Shown here: piece after piece, positions 36,400-49,164 of the stretch | Position numbering within the stretch: the stretch's first letter is position 1 | Layout of the letters: each line of letters starts with the position of its first letter | Assembly (NCBI RefSeq): GCF_025024155.1 | Contig: NW_026251716.1 | Span: forward strand, 62,001-126,000 | Length of the DNA: 64,000 nt | Reading direction: 5' to 3' | Origin: Gamsiella multidivaricata | Taxonomy: Eukaryota; Mortierellomycota; Mortierellomycetes; Mortierellales; Mortierellaceae | Position numbers and translations under genes: made by a program | The notes under the pieces: generated by a model | What the model was told of the DNA's origin: nothing | Seen by the model: the letters and a program-made list of their open reading frames with translations, nothing else | Database searches by the model: none

Positions 36400-39136
36400 A
36401 GCCGGATGTGCCTCAATAGGACTGTCTGCCTCATATATAAAGGGGCGATCAATTGTACGGTATCGGTTGAAGTTCTGGCAAGTTCTATGCTGTTGGACTT
36501 TTACACCGCTAGACTCGCTATTGCAGGTTCATAAGGACTACAACAAGATAGAGTAGACAGAGTTGATCGCAGCATGAACACATGCAATCAAATGATGACT
36601 TCGAGGAATGAAAATATTCATATTTACTTTCTCTCCTTGACGCACTTGTCGTTGCTTCTCCTGTATTTAGGAGTGCCGCTGAGAAAGGCCATCAAATTTC
36701 CTCCGAACACCATTATAAGTTATGGCAGCTTGAATAGGAGATGGAGGGAGTAGACCAGTTTTCAGAGAAGTCTGTAATAGATCCACGAAAACTCTCTGCT
36801 TCACCATCGTCGCAGCGTCCGCAAATTGAAAAAAAAAAAAGAATATAAAGAGTCGGGTTGGTGATACGTTTTATGCACTAGTAGCGTACACAGGGATCTG
36901 TGCTCCAAAAAAAAACAAGGTACCAGCGCTTGGCCCAATGATGGTCGCTTCCACAGTCTCTTTGGAGGTGGAGTGCTTGGGCCACGAATTTAGGCTGTAA
37001 ACAAAGAGAACTCCAATTACATCGAGTATTAAATACATGGGCCATATACGCGCGGAGCGCACAGGCAGTCCAGGCTTAGACCACCCTGGCCAGGCAATAG
37101 TGGCCAGAAGGGCCAAAGGACACCTCGGTCCTTGGTAGCATGGAGAGTAGCAGGGTTGCTGTTGCCCATTGCCACCTGCCGCAATCCTCATTGCTGATGA
37201 CCCTGATCCTGGGATCGGTGGTTTTGTGGTTACACAAGGCTGCACTGCAGAAGAGGCTACAGGGTGTCAACGGTGCGGCTCTATTAGGTCCCCACGGGTG
37301 CTGTTACTTGTACCATCCTCTTTTGGCACTGTTGATGTGCATTACAGGGCTTGTGCCAATCTGTCACTCGCTAGTGGCTGCAGTGGGTGATATTCCTTTA
37401 TTGGATCCAGGCACAGGGGCATTAAACTATGAATCGTAAATCAGCTATTGAAGGGGTCCATTCAGCAAGGAGTACTCCGAACTGGATAGTTTGGTCCGGG
37501 CAAATCAGGGTCGCTCTAGTGCGTCTTGAACGACCACTGCCTACAAGCATACCACTGCGAAATAGTACCATTATCTCCACTATGCGTGTCTGCGTCCATT
37601 CCCTTCGCTCTTCTTCCCTGCTGTTACTATTACTTATTCTTGTCTCGTTTTAGGAGCAGCATCGTCCACTAGCGTTGTTGCGATCGATGCTGAGTGTGCC
37701 TCTGCATGCATCTTTGGATGTGTCTCCGCAGGAGTATCTGCACGAGTGCCTGTTCTGGTGGGTGGATTTCATTACACGTCAAGATAAGTATTAACATCCA
37801 GCTGCACCCTCTCCACTCCTCTATCTTCACGCCTCCACCCTATATGCTTCCACTCTTTGCACCTGCACTCTCCGCGTCTTCATTCTTTTCACCTGAACTC
37901 TGATATCGCCGTTCACCTCTCCACTGACTTCTCTCTCTTTGCGTGCCGTTCGGTCTCGTTCCTCTCTCTCTCTCTCTCTCTCTGTCGCTCTCCCTACCCC
38001 TTCTCCCCACCCTTCGTAGAACTTTCTTGGACTTTGTACACCGCAGAGTCAACCGTACAAGCACACCCGCAGGGTTCCCTGTTTTTCTTGTTCTGTTCGT
38101 TTTTTTCCCCCGTATTTTTTTCCGTATTCGTTTCTAGCTTTTTTTGTTCATCACCGGGACGGAGAACACGAAAAAGCTATCGAAAAACAAAAAAATCAAA
38201 GGATGAACAGCCACATTTCTGAGGCCTAAGACTAGCAGTGGTTGGCGAAGAGCGGGTCCCCCTATTTTGCGATTTCTTTGCGCAGCAGCTCCTCTCTGAA
38301 TAGCACTGAGCCTAACACTTTCTGCTCTGCGCTTGACGAGGCGGCTTCTTGTTGTCAAAGGCACCCTGGCAGCTCCAGTGCCAATGATGATCAGGGCCCT
38401 GTTCTGCGTGATTGGGGGTTGCACATGGGTTCGAGGGCTAATAAAAAAGATGGGTCAGCGGGGGTGCATGAGTTGCTGCGTGAAATCCACTCTTTTTTTT
38501 CACATTCGTGGTTTTTTAGGGCACCATGACTTGCAGCCTACTCGAGGTGTGCCCTGCACGGCCTTTACTTTTCTGAGTAAGACTGACCGATGGCAAGCCG
38601 ACCTTTCTCTCTTCTTTTTTCTTTTTTTTGTTGTTTCTCTATCTTCGCCTCTTTCATAGTTCTCGATACATAATACCAATAAATCAAATGTTCACCATGA
38701 AGCTTGTTCTTGAATGTAAAAGATGATGTGTCAGCCACAAGCAAAACCTTTGGCATTTGGCACTTGGACTTGGATTCGCGATAGGAACGGACGCGAGTGT
38801 GGCTGTCAACCTATGGAACCTGTCCATGCGGCCAACGTACCCATCAAGGACATGCTGCTGAATGCGGGCAGACGCAGCGCGTAAACAACATGCAACCCGT
38901 CCGCTAAGTGTTGTGTGCTTAGCATTGTGTCACAAGGAGTGGATTGCTACAAGAAACAGCAACGTCATCGTCATTAAAGACGTGCGTGCTTTAGACTTTA
39001 TTACACATGAGCTACATCAAGTTAATGTAGTGGATTTATAATAGGCTCTATAGACCGGCATCGCGATGGAAACTACAGATAATTGATATTTCGGTCAAAG
39101 AGTGTTTAGTTTTACATGCTGAAAATTAATGACCAT
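36400..39136. other. Island spacer, no supported gene
   Basis: From the Fanzor relic to the 3' end of the calcium channel gene. It contains a (CT)n run at about 37961-37990 and A-runs near 36828-36841. Open frames at 36871-37245 (-), 37140-37439 (+) and 38333-38659 (+) are hydrophobic or Gly-rich, without a recognisable family. No RNA gene was seen. The right border of the island is placed here. Confidence 0.4.
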
Positions 39137-39296
39137 CTAGAGGTAGTCTCGGCCCAAGTTTTTTTCTTGACCATGGGACGCACTCCTGTCCATATCCTCA
39201 AAATCCTGTAATGTCGGGTCTTGAGCCGAGCCCATATCCAATGCAGTTCCCTGCACAGTCCCTGCTACAGAAAGATCGTAACTCCGAATGAATGCT

Positions 39297-39329
<33 letters not shown>

Positions 39330-42300
39330 AATATAACAAGAAAGAAGGTTCCGCCGTTAATACATCCGCATTCAATCACTATAAAAAAGAAAACATGCAA
39401 CATGCACAGAGTCAACAAGACTTACAACGCCACTCAGACCGCAAGCCGTCGATCATGGCATCAGCCTGTTCACGATGAAGCTGCTCTCCCTTTTCGAGGG
39501 CCGCCTTGTCGATTTCGCTCATGAACGAGGGACCCAGACTCGCAGCTTCTGCAGGAGCGATTTTCGAATCTCCGATATTAATTCTGACGCGCTTCTGTTC
39601 ACTGGAGGAGATTTTGCTGTTTGAATCCGTAGAGAAGGTTGAATGCACGATCGTGGGGGCTTGTTGAGCAAGGGAACCGACGCCTGCACCAGTACCGCCG
39701 CCCACGCTGTAAGATCGATCACTTTCGGGTGCGCTGTGTTGCTGCGATTGTACTTGGGTGGATGAGGAGGTATCATCCGTCAAGGCACGGATCTTTTGAA
39801 CCTTTGCATAGTGCTTCAAGAATCTCTGTCGCAGAACCATCCTGAGAAGGATACTCCGAACGTAAACCACATTGATATGGGCATGGATCCGGTCCATTTT
39901 CTGACGGTGACGAAGCATATCACCAATGGACAGGCACTGGTCGTCCTCGATCAACTTGTAGTGCGCCAAGATCGTCAGCATCTTTGGAAACGATACACCC
40001 CATTGGGCTTCCATAAACTCCTCTCCGATCTCGCCCATCTCGTAGTCCCCCGCTCCAGGAGATCCCACGTCAGAACCTATTCTACTACCTCCAAAAAACG
40101 AAGAAAACCAATGGGGCCACCTCCTTCTCGTCTTCAGCTCTGTTCCTGGGATGGGCTCCATTGACATCACCGCTTCTGCGTACAAAAAGTTATAGACTTT
40201 CCGTCTTTTGCGGACCTCTGTCTTGTTCACGCTGGCGATCGCAGAGTTGAAGGCGGCCAGATTATAATCCTGGTGAACCTTGTCGTATAGGTTAGGCCGC
40301 GAGGACGAGTCCTGTCCCTTCTCCACTTGAGACTCGTCTAAGTTATATGTCGACCGGCGGTTGGTTTGGTTTAACATCAGAACTCTACGCTGCGTATTGG
40401 TACCAGCAGAGCTCTTTTCCAAATCCCTCGCAGACATTTTGACCGCGTTGGGCTTGGCGGTTTCTAATCTTGACTGGAGTTTGGCAAGCGAGTGTTCTTC
40501 GTTGAAAACACGCATATCGAACACACCCCTCAATTTCTAAACAGGCAGAATAAAAGAAAAATCAAAACGAATTAGAGCGTTTATGCCAATGTCATTCTTT
40601 GCATTTGACCGAAATAAAGACGCTTACCATCAAGAATCGAGTAAGATCCTTCTCTTGAATGTAGCCGATATGATCCGTATCAACCTCAGCCCAGACTCGC
40701 TTGAAGCCTCGGATCTCCTCTCGAGTGATTAGTGAAAACCCCGGGGCGATTTGATAGACGTATGAAAAATTGTGCATCACCACAACGATAAACATGTTGG
40801 TGAAGATGTACATCGAGATGATGTTGAATGTGATAAAGAGCGTGTAGGCCCAGGCGGTCGATCCACAATCCGAAAGTAGGTAGTTGTTTGGCTCGTTCAC
40901 ACAGTTGGGCATCTCGACCGCGAAATCGTGCATCAAGTCATTCCATCCCTCACTGAAGGTGCGGGGATAGTAAGATGTAATAGGATGTAAAATTAGCATT
41001 TAAATGTCATCGCATCCTCTCAAATAACCGCTGTAGGCATGGGTAGCTTACCCAGTAGACATTCTTGCCATCATCAGTAGCGATGTCCCGAAGTTTCTAA
41101 AGTTGACGTGCGTCGAGCCATTGGGACCATACGAGGTCAAACCAAAAATCTCTACAAACATGATGCCGTATACCGCAAACACCACGAGCCAGACGCCAAA
41201 CAGACTAGCGATAGACCTGATACTAGCACTGCGGGGGTCGAAAAGAAGAAAAAAAAAGAGTGTTATCATCCTGTAGATTCGACTGAAAATAGATCACTAT
41301 TAAGAGACGCGTGAAAATTGTACAAACTTACGCCATAGTCATGAACAGCTGGTTCAGGCTGTTGCTATGGGGCACCAGGCGAAATAGAATCGCCGTCAAG
41401 AACAGCTTTTGTGTCTGGATCAGGGGCTGCCATTCAGAACCCAAGAGTCGTGCAATCGTGATAATCAAGGCGCAAATTGACACCGTGCTGTTATAGACGT
41501 TCCATCGGTTCTTCCTATACGCGGTCCAGCCCAATCCACAGATTTTGACAAAGATCTCGAACATGAAGACCAAGAGCAAAGCCAAAAAAATCCAGTTCTT
41601 TACGCCTTCCCAGTCTCTAGAATCAATATGTTCAGTCGCAAGTACCACACCATTTGCGATCGTAACAGTCGTCAGCAGCAAAGAAAACCGTCCCCTCTTG
41701 GACGAGGCTATGCGGAAACAAAGCGCCCGGATTGGGTTGCTAGGAGGAGTTGTCTTGGCCTTGCTCATCTTAATTCCTCCGAGTAGCTTCTTCAGATCCA
41801 TCCATCGTCGCTGGTTCGCTGTCATGAACGCTGTCCCTGTTCGCTTTGTGTAGTTCTCGATAACGATCGCAACAAACAACGAAGTGACAAAGTATCCTCC
41901 TGCCAAGTTAAACAGGACAAAGAAGATGCCATTGTAGCGGGAGACGTCCTGGTGTGGCTGCTGTCCCAATCCCGCAACATTGCGTGCAGTTTCCATGACT
42001 CCCGTCCATCCTTCCTGCGAGACAATCTCGAATAGGATCAAGAAAGACGCCCAAAAGTTGTCAAAGCTGTATACATGAGGGTTGGACCACACCCGAGGCA
42101 TCGTGACGTTGTCCTCCGTAACAAACGTACCCACACAATCGTCGACGGAAAGGATACCTTCACTGGAATCGTTACAGGAAAAGAACAGGCCCGCGAACAG
42201 ACGCATACCATAAATCGCGAAAGGCACCAGAATCGACATGCACAATAGGGTAGCGTCAAGAAGCTGTGGGAACCCTGCGACCAAAACAGCATGGAAGGTA

Positions 42301-45300
42301 TTCTTGATGTAGGCGGACTGGTTGATGAGACGGAGGGCTCTTAAAGCCTTAAGAGCTCGGAAGAACCTGGATGTCCCTTGTGAATTGGTAATAGTGGCAA
42401 TCAGAGGAGCATAGAGCGAAAGGAGGACAAAGAAATCGATCTGGTTCCAAAGCGTCTTCAAGTAGGCATCCGGTGTAAAGATAAAGCCATCGGCGATGAC
42501 CCGAATAAGGAACTCTATGGCGAAAAAGAGCGGGAATACATAGTCTGAGATGCCAACGATGGCGTTCTGATCCTTGGATGGTAGTTTCGACTGTTCAAGG
42601 CGCCAGACAGGTGTTGTGTAGACCGCGACGCCAACGCAGAGTAGAATGGCGAGGGTGATAAAGATGTTAAAAGGCCGGCTAAGGAGGACATTCTCGCGTT
42701 TTCCTTCAATGCGGTATCCGCGGCCTGGCGTGACAAACTGTTGTAGGAACCGTCTAATCTTATTTTGGGGTCCAAAAATGAACAATGAGCGATGACGGAA
42801 GGCTGCTGCTGAAAAGAAGGGCTCGGGCTTTGCGATTGCATCATATGCGCCATCCACATCCTCGTATCTTGGGCGATGAGCATCATAGAGCTTCCTAAAA
42901 TGCTCTGTGTCGTCAATTTCATCTTCGTTCAAGGGACCGTAGTGTAGTTCGTATTGGCTGGATCTGCGACGGTGGTGGTTCTTTTTGTGGTTCGACGACT
43001 CCTGTAGTGGATCCTTTTCCTTCTCAATAGTGGCATGAAAAAGTTCCTTGTCGCCCAAGAGATACTCCCGTGCCAACCCTTTGCGCATCTTGCGGCTCCA
43101 TGAAGACGACTTGGTGTCAACTCCGATCGAGCTGGGGTGCGGTTTAAGGTACTTCGTCAAGTAGTCTACAAACTTTCGCTGCTCCTCTTTGGGATAGCCT
43201 GCCTTTGACGCATAATCCACGATCTGCTGGGCATGTTTGCCTATCTCGGCCTCGCCTTCGAAGTTCTCCATGATGATGGCGATAAGCATGTTCACCAGCA
43301 CGACTGAGGAGGTAGATATATATGATCAAGGTTAGTGCGCCGAAGTGGATTCACAGGCAGTATTTCCCATAGCAGGATGGGAAGACTTACAGTTTGCAAA
43401 GCTGTAGAATGCAATAATAAACACCGTGGCAATGATGACTTGCTTATAAGGAAGTTCTGCAGCCATGACGCTGTATAGGATATCGGTCCAGTTCTCTCCA
43501 GAGAAGAGCTTTGGGAATAAGGATGAAAATAATGGTATAAAAATCAGTACACCTGTGTCCGACTGTAAATACCGAATGCATTCATGTATTCGTTTCCCGT
43601 AATCGCGTCGACATACCTGGTACATGCCGAGATAACTGACGTAAAAGTCCGAAAAGTTCATGCTGGACGAATCCGGATCTATAATCTCCCTGAACAGGAT
43701 CCCTGCCATAACTGACACGACTCCCAGAAACATGGCAATAAACAAGACCAAGTTCAGAAGACCGATCCAGCTACCAACAACTCTTTGCTATGTATCAAAA
43801 TGAATAGGGCCATGGTGCGAGACGATTTTCCGTTAAGCATTGAAAGCCCGAGACTCTCATTTGCTGACTTAGCAGCACCGCATTTGTACTTACGATAAGG
43901 GATCTGAGACGTCCAACATAAATTATGGGCCTGTATACGCGAAGAACCTGAAAAATCGTGAGATAGACATAAGCTTGGCTCCTATGGATGAGTGGGGTCT
44001 GGATGATCAACGTTATGACAGCCAGGAACAAATCAACCAAATTCTTCTTGCTTTGAAAGAAAGCCTTGGGCGTTGGAGGCCAAGACAAGAAGCGAATCAC
44101 AATCTCAACAGCGAACGCGACGGTAAACCAGAGTTCGACGCGATCTGAAAGCAGGGTCATAAGAAGGTCATGCCGATATTCAGCGACAGGAAATGTAACT
44201 ATGCATATGTATGAAGCTCGCAAGGAGGCCTAGAGAAAATCTTACCATAGATTTGAATTGTGCTTGGGGGTGTGCGGTATTGTGGCAGGCATTGGAAGAC
44301 AAGATCTACCACGACTGCAAGCACCCATAAACACTCCAAGCCTTCGAGCCATTTCATTCTGAGGATCTCCGAGTCCGTTTGAGTTCGATATGAAAAGTTG
44401 TTGATACTGTCACTCAGGATATCAATTTTACTATGGATAAAAGTCAAAAAAAAAAAAAAAAAAAAAAAAAAAGAGACGAGGTAAGTGCCTGTAACGAATC
44501 TCCATATTCTAAGTATCCTCGTTGTCAGCTATTCATAGCTTACTTTTCTGATCCATCCGACTTGAACGCAGAGTTGTTGGCAGAGTCGTCTCGGATCTTG
44601 GCAAACATCTCATTGATGACTGCGACAAACAGGTTTAAGATCCAAAAGTTCATGACAAGGACTACTAGAACAAAGTAGATAGCAGACCAGGCGTACTCTG
44701 CATCCATGATACTGTACATCATATCCGTCCATGTCTGTCCAGTCATCAACACGTAAACAGGAACCATTGCGGAGGAAATTACATCAAAGGATATGACGCC
44801 TTTAAAGTTCTCTCCAGTGTCCTAGAGAATAAAAAAAAAAAAAAATCAGTCTACAGATACCGAATACCGAACGTGTTCGCTGATCCAAGAGGACGTACCT
44901 TGCAAACATAGTTGCTAGCACAGATATATCCTTTAGGACTGGTTGGGCTGTTACCGCCATCAACTGTAAGATATGATGATATGCCGTTGGGAGCTGATAC
45001 ATTGTAGTGTCCTCCGCAGAACTGATCTTCCACAACCATGCTATTGTTCGATGCAAGTACACAACGCCTTGAGAGGGAACCCTTGAATGTCTGAACTCCA
45101 ATGATGCTAACACAATAAAAAATTCGATTTCTTAGCCAATTTTTCTCTAACAGTACATGATTTCGTTCAAAACTTGCCCGCTACGTACCTGAAAATAACA
45201 AAGAAAAATGCAATAAAGAGGGCAATGTTGACCAGCAGTGGCGCGCTCTTCTTTAAAGATTGCAGGATAGTAGATGATCCAGATGTAATGTTCAGCAGGC

Positions 45301-47427
45301 GAAGCGTCCGCATCGCGGCGATGGTTTTGAAAAAATAAATGTTGTGCACGCCAGCCATCATGAGGGCAAAATCGATCCAGTAGCATATGACCGCGACCAT
45401 GTCGATTCGGTTGAAGGTATGTCTGAGGAACGGTAGTTGCGCCTTCTCTGCCATGAACTGGGGCCTATACTCAATCAATGGGTCCAGTGTGGTAGGAATA
45501 TACTGCATCACGGTCGTCTGTCGTCCAACTGCAAAATCAAGGAGCGTGGTTGCCCGAGTTGCCGCCGTGTGTTGCAGAGGAAGTGATGGTTGCGGCGGTC
45601 GAAATGTCACTGCCGGAGTCATGGTCTGCTGCTTTCGGAGGATGGTGGGGTTGGTATCGTGCAAATTATCGGTCCTCTGCTTCGGTCCAAAGTGCTTGCG
45701 AATTGTGCTTCCTTCCTCTGTTTTGAGGACCAGTCCAGATACGACAATTCTTGCAGCGATCTCCAAGCTAGTGCATGGGAGCGACAGGCGTTAAGGATTG
45801 TGAGCGATGGTTACCCTGCATCGATATATTTCATCCAAGGCATGAGAGTGGCCATGTCTTACGTGTATAAAACAAAAATCACAAGTAACCCGTAGTCGGT
45901 CCAATGCGCGCCCCAGACAGTGTCATTTCCTGGCGGGCTGGAGATCATGACTACCAGGAACGCCAGGTTTAACATCAGCAAGAAGAGCATCAAAAGCTCT
46001 ACCCCTCTATTATCAGAAACAGTATCGAATATATCAGCATCAAATCGTAGTCTTCTCGGACAGAGCCTCCTTGGCGTCCTTCAATCACCTAGCTGTCCCA
46101 ATATCCCCCGTTGCTTACGTGCGGTTGAGAAATCGGTTGATCTTCTTGCGGAACAGACTGTCGGGGCCGAAGATGAAGAGCGATTTGCCCACAAGTGGAG
46201 GATCAATTGATTGAGGGTCAAGTGGTAATTGCTGAAAATAGTTGATGCCTGCCACGTGTGGTGAGGTTGTCCTGGATATCCGCATTGCCTCTTCTGTAGT
46301 TGTGCCTGCTCCTATGTCTGTGCTGGTGTCGGTGATCGTGGCTGCAGCTCTGACTGTGGCTGTGCCATTGTGTGCACTTTGGACCTCCTGTTCCTCCTCT
46401 TCTGTGGGCTGATTCAAGAAAATATTTGGGACCTCAGGCATAGAAGACTGGCTCCTTGAAGAAGATCCTGTGAGGTTGATGACCCTCGTTGAGGCTCTGT
46501 CGAGGACCTGCTTCATTGAGGCGAGCCGCGAGTTGGTCGCTGAGGATCGAGACGATATTCCACGCCCTGATGTGCTGCCATTGACTTGTGAGGGGTTATG
46601 GTGGAATCCTCTGCGACGCCGAGGAGAGGTCTCTGGTGGCTCGAGATGGGTATTGGAGGTAGCTTCTGAACATATAAGAAGATCCTCCTGTGAATCCTGA
46701 GCGACTGGTGGCAAGGGCCTGGTGCTGCTTGTGAGTCCAGTGCGGTCGTTGACAGGGTTTAGCTCAAAATCACCAATTGTAGACTGATCAGAGCCCCTCC
46801 TGGCCAGACAAGCCCAAGACGAGCCCCTGGCTGCAGCATTGGGCGAAAGGGACGAGGGATCGTTACTACTGTCCTGGGAGTTGCTGGGAAGGTACTCGTA
46901 CCTCTGTCCGCCTAGAACCATATGGGATGTGAGTGAGTGGGTAAGTGAGCAGGTGCAAGTGAAGTGTGAAGAGTGAGAAAGGATGTGACGGAATCAAGGG
47001 CTGTTTCAAAATGGAATGGAATGGTAGAAGGGTTTGTTGATGAGACTGAGTGGGGAGAGAAGAAGAAGTCAGCAAGGAAGGCAACGTGTGCAAGAAGGAG
47101 GGCAAATAAACGAAAAGCGCTGGTCGAAGGAGGAGGGAGGTGGCGAAGGGAGAAAGCGTCCAGACAGGGCCCTCTTGGCAGTAGATGGGCTGTGTTTGCA
47201 TATTTTTTTTTACTGAACAAGAAAGCCATACCTGGTTGTGCGTCTGGATCTTCTGGTTCGGTTGTGGCCACTGCAGGACACTGCCCTGGATCAGTGGATA
47301 CAATAGAATCCTGGCAAGGTAGGGCAATTGGTTCCGGTGCTGTTCCTGGGTCTCGATCTATACTCGGCTTTGGTGCTGGCGCTGGTGTTGGTGCAGTTCC
47401 TGTAGGTGGATACGAGGTTGGGTGCAT
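39137..47427 (-). CDS. CCH1: Cch1-type voltage-gated calcium channel alpha subunit
   Basis: Pore subunit of the fungal high-affinity calcium influx system, which acts with Mid1 in the plasma membrane. Fifteen exons: 47427-47232, 46911-46119, 46006-45863, 45767-45189, 45106-44899, 44821-44544, 44430-44246, 44198-43894, 43787-43617, 43508-43391, 43303-41332, 41228-41052, 40952-40628, 40536-39426, 39264-39137; 6690 nt, 2229 residues. A Pro/Ser-rich cytosolic N-terminus of about 330 residues precedes four six-helix ion-transport domains. The S4 segment of domain III (FRALKALRALRL) is the most charged; domain IV S4 is poor in arginine. Pore-loop residues are Gln669 (TGQTW), Glu958 (SGENW), Glu1423 (SQEGW) and Glu1710 (TGEGW). 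An EF-hand-like segment (VDTDHIGYIQEKDL) follows domain IV. The last exon rests on phase agreement (GTAAGT donor at 39425, acceptor at 39265); without it the protein ends 42 residues earlier. Several introns contain homopolymer runs. Confidence 0.95.
39298..39325. repeat. 28-base T-run in the last CCH1 intron
   Basis: Homopolymer inside intron 39265-39425, read as A on the sense strand. It lies well upstream of the acceptor. Length is likely polymorphic. Confidence 0.8.
44446..44474. repeat. 29-base A-run in a CCH1 intron
   Basis: Homopolymer inside intron 44431-44543. On the sense strand it is a pure T tract ending about 15 bases before the acceptor, an extreme polypyrimidine tract. Confidence 0.8.
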
Positions 47428-47765
47428 GTGTGATAGGTGTTATTGTCCCACAGCCCTAGAAGAATGCAATAACGACAATGAAGATGACGACAACGGCGAT
47501 AACGACGCCGACGATGAGGATGATGAAGAAAGAAAAGAAGGAAAAGGGATCCGATGTGCGTTCCATGAGCATCCAGCAGCATGCATCTTTAATCCTCTTT
47601 CATTCTCAGCTCATACATTAGTTTATTATTATTATACTCCCCTGTGCAGTTTATGGAAGGTACACTGAACCAAGCACTCGTCTTCTGCCTCATACATCCC
47701 GCAACGTCGCTCGCTGCATTGAATCACAGTTCCATTCCACTTTGAGCCCTCTCCACTGTCTCTGA
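47428..47765. promoter_or_regulatory. Divergent promoter between CCH1 and a tyrosine phosphatase
   Basis: The two start codons are 338 bp apart and face away from each other, so both promoters must lie here. A TTATTATTATTATAC stretch near 47621-47635 is the only TATA-like element, with trinucleotide-biased sequence (GAT/GAC) around 47470-47530. Confidence 0.6.
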
Positions 47766-49164
47766 ATGGCGCTCTTCTCCTCTTCATCCTCGGCTGCATC
47801 GCTTGCAAGGTTGCCTGGATTCCTCAGGCCCGAGAGTGCCTCTACTCGAATCGGGGTACAGAACCAGCTCTTCAGCAAGCTTAACCAACTCGAGCGCCAA
47901 CGCCTCCAAGCTGCCAACAGCTCAGATTCACCCTTCTATGTCGCCCACGCACTTCAAGAGTCCACCCGAGACCTGAATCGATGTACGTGTCCACCTTGGT
48001 CTCTATATCGGTTTGCGACACCTTATATGTTGTTCCATCCAGTCATCAATTGAGCAGCCACAGCAAAGGGGAATCGCCTGTCGCCTGTGTATGCATGCTT
48101 AGAGCCAACTGGACAGAGAGGGGGGATTCTGCATGCAGAATAACACTGCAACTACAGGGAATACGAGCCTCCTAGTTTTGCTCTCTAACCAGCTTTCTTG
48201 ATATATCGTTCCCCTGCTTCCAGATACTGACATTCTCCCATACAAGCACTCGCAAATCCATGTGGGCACATCCGTTGCGCTTCAAACTCAATCCCAGTCA
48301 TCCTTCATAAATGCCAATCGCATCACAGCTCCGCCTGGCCTACGCACCAGCCTACCACCTGGCTGGCGAGGATACATTGCGACTCAGGCACCGCTTCCGC
48401 ACACTCAGTCCCGATTTTGGAGAATGGTCTCTGAGCAGAATGTCCACGTTATTGTCAGCCTGACAGCCGTTAGCCATGACAGATCACGACGCAGTCAAAA
48501 GGCAGAGCGATATTGGCCTGCTGCAGGTGAGACGGATAAGTTTGACAGTGATCTTTGGGTCAGGAATGTGGACCCCATCGATAGTCATGAGCAGGTCGCA
48601 TACCGTCACTTTGAAATCTGGAACCCTAATGATACGACGACGGATGAGAAACGACAGGTGCTGTTGGTCCATTATCAAGGTTGGCCCGACCACGGCGTGC
48701 CTAGCAAGACGAACGATCTTCGCGATATCTTGTACAAGATTCGGGGATGGAAAGCGGAGCAGCGCCAGAGTGGACACAAGACTAATTTGATGGACTTTGG
48801 CCCGATAGTGGTTCATTGCAGTGCGGGCTGCGGCAGAACCGGCACGTTTTGTGTGATCGACACCATCTTGTCCGTGCTCGAGCATATACAGTATCCATAC
48901 TTGGCGTCGCCTCCGGGTGGCTACATCCCAAACGCCATTGAATCACAAACAAGCAGCCAAGTGCAGGAACAGGCACAGAGACAGGAGCAGGAACAAGGCC
49001 AGGGACAAGGACAGCAAGGCGAGGTCTACGATTGGCAAAGCGATCGAGATATCATCTATGAGACATTGACCTTCTTCCGACAGGAGCGCATGCTGATGGT
49101 GCAAACGGCAGCCCAGTACGGCTTCTGTTACTCAACAGTTCGCGATCTGTGTCAATATCAATAG
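47766..49164 (+). CDS. Classical protein tyrosine phosphatase
   Basis: Two exons, 47766-47982 and 48224-49164; 1158 nt, 385 residues. The active-site loop VHCSAGCGRTGTF places the nucleophile at Cys271 and the phosphate-binding Arg at 277. The WPD loop YQGWPDHGVP gives the general acid Asp228. NRYTDILPYKHSQI is the phosphotyrosine-recognition loop, split by the intron; the canonical NxxKNRY is complete only after splicing. FINANRI and YIATQAPLPHT are standard PTP motifs, and a Gln-rich insert (QEQAQRQEQEQGQGQGQQ) precedes the last helix. It hydrolyses phosphotyrosine. Fungal relatives (Ptp1/Pyp type) damp MAP-kinase and cell-cycle signalling, but which one this matches is not clear. No membrane segment is present. 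The start is the first ATG of the frame. Confidence 0.94.

Noticed and set aside
37140..37439. Hydrophobic plus-strand frame in the island
   Set aside because: Competing equally open frames on both strands; no motif, start context or homologous feel.
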